From: Adineta steineri
Taxonomy: Eukaryota; Rotifera; Eurotatoria; Adinetida; Adinetidae
Direction of reading: 5' to 3'
Length of the DNA: 64,000 bases
Assembly: GCA_905250115.1 (NCBI GenBank)
Contig: CAJNOI010000225.1
Span: 1,821-65,820 of the forward strand
Shown here: positions 55,959 through 64,000 of the stretch, piece by piece
How positions within the stretch are numbered: position 1 is the first letter of the stretch
How the letters are laid out: every line of letters begins with the position of its first letter
Program-made: the position numbers and the translations under genes
The notes under the pieces: model-generated
Told to the model about the DNA's origin: nothing
The model's input: the letters and a program-made list of their open reading frames with translations, nothing else
The model's database searches: none

Positions 55959-58900
55959 ATGCCCTCTCTGAGGACATATTTTCTCAATTTAAATTTATTT
56001 GCACCATCACTTGACAGTAATGAACAAGAAACTGATCAACAACGTCGATGGAATATTATTAGTACTCGAGTTTATATTGTACTTACCATATTAATTCTTA
56101 TTGTTGTTGGTCTTATTTTATCTTTATTGAAACAATCAACAATGATCACCCTCAAAAATCCAACTAAAGAACAGTTTGAGCTTCTTCCTAACCATGCGAA
56201 ATGTTCATGTTCTCATACTACTATTCCATATAATAAATTCGTTTCAATGGAACCACGTTTTCATCAAATTTGTTCGAGTGATTTTGTTACTGATCGATGG
56301 ATTAATGCAATGGACTCTGGAACAAATACAACTTATTTCCATTTCGAAGATTTTCGACGTTATGGTAGTGCTCAATTTCAAGCACTTGCTGGCTTTTGTC
56401 GTTTGTCGAAATCAAGTACTAATCAGAGCATTACTTTCTTTACCCAAAACACATTGTTAAGTCCAAAAGTCCTGTTGGAAGATACTTTTCGTTCTCATAT
56501 CCATGCAACAATTGAGCAGTTTAAATTAACAGCACCAAATACTTTTAAATCTCAACTCAGTTTAATCAATCAAATCACAATTAATAGTGAATTCATGTCT
56601 GCATTGCAGACAAATAACTATTATGCACTGGACATGTACTTTATTGGATATTTTGGAACTGTATACAAACAAACAGAAAATTTTGAGTGTCAGTGTGCTC
56701 TTGATGTCTGTAATAACATAACATCCGGTTTTTTCACTAACTTCGGAACATTCTCTCCTGAAGAATCGGAGACTTTGAATTTGGCATGGCTTATACCAGG
56801 AATGTTATCTGGTTGTTTACCAGTGCCTTCACTTCTGCTTTCAACACTGGAGTGTTTCTACGATCAAGACTGTGTGAACAGACTTATTTCATATTTTCCA
56901 ATAACTGAGAAATTTCAAGCAATGACCAAAAATCATCAAAGTGTTTTCAAACTCGAATCACCTATAGAATCAATCGTGGAAAAACTAATGATAGAAAATT
57001 GGACAATCACTATTTCATATCCTAACTATTATGTTGGATGTGCACCATCTTTATGCACTTATTTCAAAATATCTCGAAATGGTTTTGTTTACGCATTGAA
57101 AAAAGTGATTAGTATATTGTCCACTTTGACATTGATACTTGGGCTAATAATTCCAGCTGTTATTCGATTTATCGTACAATCACGTGATCGAACACCGAAA
57201 CCACATATTTCTTGTAAGTTGAAAACTTCAATCGATTAGTTTTATTAACATTTTATCTGAAGAATGTGAATGTGAGTTAGAATGAGTATGGCATTATAGC
57301 TTCAATTCTATTTGGCAGCGTTAAGGATGTGGAAGGGTGTGAATGTTGTTTTCATTGTACCCACACCGATCTATCCGTAAGATGCCGAGAAGAAAGATGA
57401 AGATAAAGATGCTCACGAAGGATATACGTCTGTATGTGGGTGCCATGAAGCCCGATACATGTATTGACGTATTAGTACTTTTGGATACATTCTTATTTGG
57501 ACGATTACGGGGATAAGTATTGATACAAGTTGTACTGTACTCACACATCCCTCGTCAAAACAAACCCATATATTTAATAGAATAACTAATCTTATATTAT
57601 TTTATTTTCTCTCTATTTGTATTTAGTTCGAATTCGTTTACATCAATTAAAACAAGCCATTAAAAAGAAATTAATTGAATTGAATATTTTTCAACATTAT
57701 CCCAGTACTGATCGACAAATACATTTTCAACGTTATGCAACACGACTGTTTATATTTTTGCTTATAGTCTCGACTGTAATTTTCAGTATTTATATATTCT
57801 TAGAAAAATCAATTCAATCAAAAATTATTCTTAATCCAACTGAATCTCAATTTATTCAACTTGAACGAGAATACCGTCGATCAATATCATGTCCATGTAG
57901 TTCGATTTCTATCTTGTATTCAAATTTTACTGATATTCAACCTCAATATCACCAATTATATTTTAGTGATTTGCTTTCCGATAGATGGATCAAATATATA
58001 CGAGACGCTATTACTATACACTACTTAGACTATAATGATTACCGAGTGATTGGTCAACTCCATTTCAAATCTTTACAGATGCTTTTCAAACTAGCTAAAG
58101 AAACTATCGATAATGCACTTGAAGTATTTTTTACAACAGAATTCATCTCTTTGCAAGTTATTTCTAATCAATCATTTCATATTCAAATCAATTCATTCAT
58201 TGAAGATTGGAAACTAACAACTGTTAATACTTTTAAGACAACTATTCAGATAATTGATCAAGCTAATCAAGGAAATCAATTAATTAGTTCTACGCTTAAT
58301 GCTCGTGACGAACTGGACTCTTACAGGAAAACAGTATTGTTACACCCGGAAACACGCGTGGGCTGTAATTGTATTGTATCTTCGTCTTGTCACAAAATCT
58401 CTGATATTTTCCGGCTCTATGGAGATATGTCTGGTTCTCGTGTATTATATTCGATTCCAAACTTCTTTATTGGCTGTTATTTACTTGAATCTTTGTCTGT
58501 ATCAACATTAGAATGTTTTTATAATCTTTCATGTATGTTATTAATTCATGAACACTTATATTCTTCAGAAACATTCAATTTTTCTGCTCTAAATCCAGAT
58601 CTTAATTTATATAATGAAACAATTGGAATGATTGTCGATAGAGCAATGGTTGATAAATGGTTAGTAAATATTTCTTTTTCTTCATATTATGAAAACTGTG
58701 CACCATTATCATGTACATATCAGTATGAACATCGCAACAATCTTTTTAATATTATCATAAGTATTGCAAGTGTCTTCGGTGGATTATCACTTGGATTTCA
58801 GCTTCTACTTTCAGTTGGACTTCAATTTATTAACAAAATCATGATAAATAGTTGTTTTCGTTTGATTTCTCTTAACTCATTTAAACAACTATTTATTTGT

Positions 58901-60007
58901 AATACTGAAAATCAAATCATTCGTCGATTTCATATTATATTAGTCATCGGAAGTGTTAGTATTCTTTACATATTTACTGCTTTTACTGCTCGTACAATAA
59001 CTGTTGAAGTTAAGAAACCTTCATTAGAAATCTATAAAGATTTACTCAAACAATCATATGATTCATTGGAATGTCCTTGTTCACAAATGTCAATCAAATA
59101 TAAAGCATTTCTAAGCATTACAGCACATTTTCATGAAGTTTGTTCAAGTAATTTTATTTCTAATGAATGGATTTTATATTTATATGAAAAAAGATTTTCT
59201 AATAATGAATCGTCTGCAGATGATTTCTACCATTCAGCTGTTGGACAATTTAAGTTACTTTCGTCATTCTGTACTTTATCGAAAGAAACAGTCAACAATT
59301 CAATTATTCAATTGATTGCAAGTGATTTTATTAATAGTCAACTCTTATCCCCAGATGTATTAAATGTTCAAATATTGACTATTATTAATCAATTTCAATT
59401 AACAATGCCACAAATATTTATCAATAGTCTTTTATTAATTCGAGAAATAACTCAAGCAAACATGATACTCAGTGTATTTTTGACCAACTGGATGTTCGAG
59501 CCTGTACATAATTTACCGACTGATACGCAAGTGATCCCACATACTATACCAATACACTATAATGGATGTAGTTGTTCATTATCATCCAAATGTGTATCTT
59601 CATCTCGAGGTATGTTAGCTGGTTGTTATCCGCTTGAATCTATTTTACAATCAACATTTCAATGCTTATATAATCAACAATGCATCGATTCAACTAAAAC
59701 TTTCAAATCAATAAACAATTCGTCGTTGTCAACTAGTCGTTTTTCATTAAGTCAAACGATTGAATCAATTATAAATGAATTAATGATTGAAGAATTGTCA
59801 CATAATCTGACATATGAAATCTATTATAATGAATGTTCTCCATCAGTATGTATTTATTCTTATGTTGATAAGCATAATACACTTGAAGGAATGACAGCAT
59901 TACTTGGTCTTTACAGTGGTTTAGTAATTATTTGTCGGATAATCGCCATATTAACCGTCAAAAAGATGTTTGGTGCCGGTAGAAGAGTTGCTCCGACAAC
60001 AAATTGA
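55959..60007 (+). CDS. Three-module Cys-rich membrane protein (copy C')
   Basis: Exons 55959-57213 and 57627-60007, joined in frame to give 1211 aa. It has the same three-module, six-membrane-segment plan as the protein at 16683-20516 and an intron at the same place. The intron is 413 bp here against 204 bp there, the extra length including a telomere-like palindrome. Protein identity with C is only about 65-75% by eye, well below the other duplicated genes, although every module keeps its Cys framework (CSCSH, HQICSSD, GCLPxxS, TLECFYxQxC, CAPSLCTY). In module 2 the usual HQLCxSD reads HQLYFSD, losing one cysteine. Function unknown. Confidence 0.8.
57323..57368. repeat. Telomere-like motif inside the C' intron
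   Basis: AAGGATGTGGAAGGGTGTGA ... TACCCACACC. Part of the extra intron sequence that is absent from copy C. Confidence 0.6.
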
Positions 60008-60872
60008 TCGGTCATTATAGTCAAAAAAAACAAATTGCTGCTTTTTTTTTTCTTATTATATTTATTAGATTTACTAAGCTTTCAGTTTTTGTATATGTTG
60101 TCGCATTTCTCTAAATTTTGCAAGAATAAATGTAAAAAACGAAAACTATTGGACTGATCTGTTTGTCTAATTTTTCCTTAATTTTTAGACAGAGTCGAAC
60201 GGTGCGAATGATGTTGTAGAACACTCACAACCACTTGACATGATCATTTGATGAATAAGGATTTGTTTTACATATACCAGACTATTTTGAAGTAAGAAGG
60301 ATACGACAAATAAAGGAACTATAAAATAAGTAATCGTACATCTGTATATCGGCTAAAACGTGTAACGCGTCAACTCATGTGACCAGAGTTTAAAAATTTC
60401 GATCTAAATATCATGACTATAGTCTTCTATAGTATAGCATTTTGAGGGTGCGGGTGTGATTTTAGGTTTGGAAATAAGAAGAGTATAATACCCACACCCA
60501 CGCTCACATCCTCAAGTTCATTTCTCTCTAATTGATTAATTTGAGAACATCGTCGACGTATTGTTTATTTGATATGAGTATTAACAAAATTTCAATATTT
60601 AAAATTACGGAAAAATAAAGTTGTGTTTGATGATCTTTTATGAGTATAGGTTTATGCTCATAACTAAGATATATGAAGGCATCAAACTATAACTTTCCTT
60701 GTTTATTTTTATTCGATAGTGTTTTAAATAACTTATTTTGACTCATTAGTTTTTCGATGATGCTTTCACTTGATAGAATTCATTGAGAAATATATAAGTA
60801 TAACAGATTGATCCAATCGATAATTTAGCCTTTTCTTTTCATTTAATTATGACTCATAACAAATATCTTCTG
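60008..60872. other. Spacer between C' and A'
   Basis: Noncoding, AT-rich. Contains the palindrome at 60441-60515. No gene. Confidence 0.5.
60441..60515. repeat. Telomere-like palindrome at the C'/A' junction
   Basis: TTGAGGGTGCGGGTGTG, loop with GAGTATAATAC, then CCCACACCCACGCTCACATC and CTCAAG. Fits the family consensus well. Confidence 0.85.
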
Positions 60873-61551
60873 CTTTTGTAACTATATTCTTAATTTCAAT
60901 AAATTATAAATTTAAATAATGTGAGTTAATTCTAAAGCTGTTTCTGCTAACTTATGCATATCAAGGATTTTCATATACAAAAAATCGGAAAGAAAAATAT
61001 TTATTCAGAACTGTCTGCATGGAACAAAAGATTTGATTAAAAAAATTATTCATCAAGTCTAAAATATCCCTTTTTTTGTAGAGCCTTGTAATGGATATGA
61101 CCAGATCATTTTATAGTTACTGTCAAAATAGATTTTTCATTATTTAGGAAAATTAATTAAATTCTACGATTTTGTATTGTTTATAGACGTACGAAGAAGT
61201 CTCTAATATTTAAATAAACAGTATAAGTTTTCTTCTTTCATCGTCTCCTACGATCTTCATTCACCGATACTTACACATTCTTGTTATTCTAGATCAAATT
61301 CAACACTCATTGTATTGAACGTAACAAGAAACTATTTTTCTAATTATTGTTGTGTCTGTAATGAAGATTTACTTATTCAATTCTTTTATTTTTTTTTTGT
61401 AACATTTGATTCTGAAAATATAATTAAAACTGTAACTTAATATGTTGTTAAATAAGAGAAAAAAACTAATTATTACTATAGCATTTGTGTTTTCTTAATA
61501 TTCGAGCACACCACAATATTTTACTTTTTACTCTAAAATCTCATTGAGACA

Positions 61552-62958
61552 ATGATAGATTTTAAGAGACGAGTGTTTTGGCATTTGACATTTAAAGACA
61601 TATTATCTATTATATCTTCAGTTGCTATACCCATAGCTCTTGCTATTTATACTGCAATTGGGTTTCAACAACAAAAACAACAAGCCGAGAAAAAACAAAA
61701 GTTTGATTTGGAACAATCAAAAGAATTAAGGCAACAAACACTTTATGATGAATTTTTAAATAATATTTATAAATTAGATAAAGATGGTTATCTTAACAAT
61801 ACAAAAAATCCATGGGCATTTGCCAATGCATATTATCGTGCTGCTCATCGCCAATGGGATACAATACGGAAAGCAGATATTTTACAATTTCTTAAAGAAA
61901 AACAATTAATTGGTAGAAATAATTGTACTAATGGATGTAGAACAACAAAACTAGATGATATAATTCGTTTGAATGAATTAAGTTTTGATAATGTACATCT
62001 AGAAAGTGAAACTGGTGTATTAAATAAGTTGAATTTACAATGTGTTTCTTTTGATCAGATATCAATGTCAAATGGGGAGTTTTCATCTGTTAATTTAAAT
62101 GGTGTATCATTTGATGGAGGACGACTAAACAATGTTAAATTTGATGGTTCATCTTTACTTTGTGCTAGTTTCAATCGTGTAAATCTGTCGGGTGCAGATT
62201 TTGGAAACTCAAATCTGACAGGTGCACACTTCTCAAACAGTGATATGACAGGAGCTAAAATAACGAAAGATCAAATAAAGCAGGCATCTTTTGATAATGT
62301 AATTATGCCAAACGGACGAAAGAGTGAAACTGCATCATCAACGACAACAAAAACGTCTATAACACAAACGACAACAATATTGAAAACAGAAATGTCAACA
62401 ACAACAACAACAATAACATCATCATTAACATCATCATCATCATTATCATCAACTACATCACCGACAACAACACCATCATCAACAATAACAACAACAGCCA
62501 CATCGTCATTATCATCATCAACAACAACAACATTGTCAACTTCAACTTCAACAACACCATCGACAACATCAACAACGACAATAACAACGACGTCGTCAAC
62601 GACGTCAACAACAACGTCAACAACTACATCATCATTAACAATAACAACATCATCAACAACAACAACATCAACTACGACAAGGACCACAGCTATGACAACA
62701 TCAACAACAATGACGACAACAACAGATGTTCCTACTTGTGGTCCTAGTGTTTGCTGTAGTGCTGCAAGTTGTACTACTTGTGTTTATAGTAGTACTACTT
62801 ATTACTGTCTTCTTTATTCGAATCCACCTGGTTATAATTTGTATACTAGTGCTAGCAGTTGTGCTAGTGATGACGGTGCTGATATTTATTGTAACTATAA
62901 TACTACTTGTGGTATTGGTGCTGGTACTCCCGGTCTTGGTTCTGGTAAAGGTTGTTAA
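61552..62958 (+). CDS. Pentapeptide-repeat, mucin-like membrane protein (intact copy)
   Basis: Single exon, 468 aa. Residues 1-16 are basic; 17-37 form a membrane segment (LSIISSVAIPIALAIYTAIG). Residues 40-70 are Gln/Lys/Glu-rich and probably coiled. Residues about 150-255 are pentapeptide repeats of the A(D/N)LxF type (LNGVSFDGG, LSGADFGNSNLTGAHF), expected to form a right-handed four-sided beta helix. Residues about 260-400 are a Thr/Ser tract encoded by ACA/TCA repeats, suited to O-glycosylation. The last about 60 residues are Cys-rich (CGPSVCCSAASCTTC ... CNYNTTCGIG). Pentapeptide repeats are commonest in bacteria, and bdelloids carry many acquired genes, so transfer of the central domain is possible but not shown. 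The left copy is frameshifted. Confidence 0.8.
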   Translation: MIDFKRRVFWHLTFKDILSIISSVAIPIALAIYTAIGFQQQKQQAEKKQKFDLEQSKELRQQTLYDEFLNNIYKLDKDGYLNNTKNPWAFANAYYRAAHRQWDTIRKADILQFLKEKQLIGRNNCTNGCRTTKLDDIIRLNELSFDNVHLESETGVLNKLNLQCVSFDQISMSNGEFSSVNLNGVSFDGGRLNNVKFDGSSLLCASFNRVNLSGADFGNSNLTGAHFSNSDMTGAKITKDQIKQASFDNVIMPNGRKSETASSTTTKTSITQTTTILKTEMSTTTTTITSSLTSSSSLSSTTSPTTTPSSTITTTATSSLSSSTTTTLSTSTSTTPSTTSTTTITTTSSTTSTTTSTTTSSLTITTSSTTTTSTTTRTTAMTTSTTMTTTTDVPTCGPSVCCSAASCTTCVYSSTTYYCLLYSNPPGYNLYTSASSCASDDGADIYCNYNTTCGIGAGTPGLGSGKGC

Positions 62959-63502
62959 TAAAACATATGTGTCCTATTTTGTTTTGTGATTACAGACATT
63001 ATATATGGAAGACAAAATTAACTCAATATTTCTTTAGTCACTATTTTACTGGATTTTTTTGATTCAGTCGAATACAGATCGACTTATCTCTTGAAAAAAC
63101 AGAAATTCAGTCTGCTAGTTTCAACTTTTGCTTTTTCAGTATCCGCTCGTTTGTTAACAAGTATTTTTCTTTTCTATATATGCTTGTAAATTATTTAATT
63201 AAATGAAGAGTTTTAATTTTCACCGACATATTTCGTATCTTTTATAATATAGTATTCTTCAGGGCTATATGTATCTCTAAAATAGAACAAAGTACGATAA
63301 TAATTATTATATCGTAAAATGCAAAGAAACACGCATAAAAATCAATAGGAGATATATGATTTATTCCAGACAGAAAAGCTTACAAGATACATTAATTTAT
63401 ATACATGACGATAATCCATATGCTCTCATGTATTTTGAAAAGAAAAGAATAGAGGATGTGTAACCTTTACGTGATGGTGGACATAATGCTCTCTTATGTA
63501 AG

Positions 63503-63568
63503 CATGGGTGTGGGTGTGAGTGTGGCTGTGAGTAGTTATTTTATTCCACACCCACACCGACACTCTCA
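63503..63568. repeat. Telomere-like palindrome (partner of 12150)
   Basis: CATGGGTGTGGGTGTGAGTG ... CCACACCCACACCGACACTC. It has about two more hexamers in the G-rich arm than the A copy. Confidence 0.8.
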
Positions 63569-63864
63569 ACAAAAAATCGATCAAATTTATAAAGTAATGG
63601 TTAGATACATATCAAATGAGGATAAATCATGTTTATTAAACTTAGAAAACGAATAAATACCCATCAAAGAAGAACCCACGAAGCGAAAAAAGCATAATAG
63701 AATAAGAACGAACGAAATATATATATAGTAAACATATATGAAGAAAGAAAAAGCAAATATATATGAATAAAACCCTTATGGCATGACCGAAGTACATGCA
63801 ATAACAGTAATATAGGGCATAAAATATCTTAAACTTAAAGTTAAAAGAATCGTAGCGATGACTT

Positions 63865-64000
63865 TTATTTGTGTTTTAATAATAATTTACTTGTCCATTT
63901 TTGAATAAAATGCACAATAATAACGATAATAATAGTTGAAAAAAAAAGTTTTGGTAATTTAAGTACAAAAAATCTTAATTTAACTTGCTGTTGTTTATAA
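63865..64000 (-). CDS. Last exon of a second Hint-domain gene (partial)
   Basis: The reverse strand reads FYKQQQVKLRFFVLKLPK and continues through the C-terminal hydrophobic stretch to the TAA at 63865, as in the gene ending at 11851. The frame is open to the window edge. The rest of the gene, including the Hint domain itself, lies beyond the window. Confidence 0.7.
   Translation of the reverse strand, partial: YKQQQVKLRFFVLKLPKLFFSTIIIVIIVHFIQKWTSKLLLKHK

Larger units (their letters stand above)
60873..64000 (-). repeat. Block A' (inverted copy of block A)
   Basis: Reverse-complement match to 11716-14823, at roughly 90-95% identity, reaching the window edge. It includes the pentapeptide gene, its upstream region, the downstream palindrome and the start of the Hint gene's last exon. 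Confidence 0.9.

Noticed and set aside
1..64000. tRNA, rRNA or spliced-leader RNA genes
   Set aside because: I looked for B-box-like GGTTCGAATCC words and conserved rRNA segments and found none that I would support. A covariance-model scan would settle it.

Overview
This is eukaryotic DNA, most likely from a bdelloid rotifer of the Adineta/Rotaria type. It is AT-rich, its genes are broken by very short GT-AG introns (53, 63 and 169 bp where I could place both ends), and several gene families are typical of large bdelloid families. G-rich/C-rich hexamers of the type TGTGGG/CCCACA recur throughout; from memory this is the telomeric repeat reported for bdelloids. There are no bacterial operons. 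The species call is inference.

Layout. 0-3 kb: a telomere-like C-rich arm, a foldback element and a membrane-anchored kelch protein. 3.6-8.3 kb: a lysosomal alpha-mannosidase (GH38) and a decayed SKP1-like gene, both on the minus strand. 9.0-9.9 kb: a mariner-type MITE between two 185-bp direct repeats. 10.6-11.9 kb: a membrane protein with a hedgehog-type Hint domain. 11.7-24.7 kb: blocks A (pentapeptide-repeat mucin-like protein, frameshifted), B (noncoding), C (three-module membrane protein) and D (GPCR and a 90-aa protein). 25.5-30.8 kb: two tandem FkbM-type methyltransferase genes. 32-33.4 kb: a TA-flanked MITE and a piggyBac-type MITE. 34.9-40.9 kb: two tandem STELLO/DUF288-like glycosyltransferase genes, one interrupted by a hAT-type element. 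41-43.3 kb: two long inverted-repeat elements. 45.3 kb: a 100-N gap. 46-47.7 kb: a Ser/Thr-rich single-pass membrane protein. 48.5-64 kb: second copies of the blocks in the order D'(inverted), B'(direct), C'(direct), A'(inverted), with a transposon-rich insertion at 51.3-55.9 kb.

The second set of blocks equals an inverted copy of A-B-C-D in which B-C has flipped back. Several block edges fall exactly on short imperfect palindromes built of telomere-like hexamers. About 30 such cassettes occur in 64 kb. The FkbM tandem duplication is bounded by the same cassettes. This cassette family, its conserved loop motif and its coincidence with rearrangement breakpoints is the best candidate for something undescribed here. 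The caveat is the N gap, which means the palindromic layout could be a join of two haplotypes.

Functionally the window is rich in cell-surface and secretory-pathway genes: N-glycan degradation, Golgi-type glycosyltransferases and methyltransferases, mucin-like Thr-rich stalks, a Hint autoprocessing domain and a GPCR. Nothing ties them into one pathway beyond that theme.
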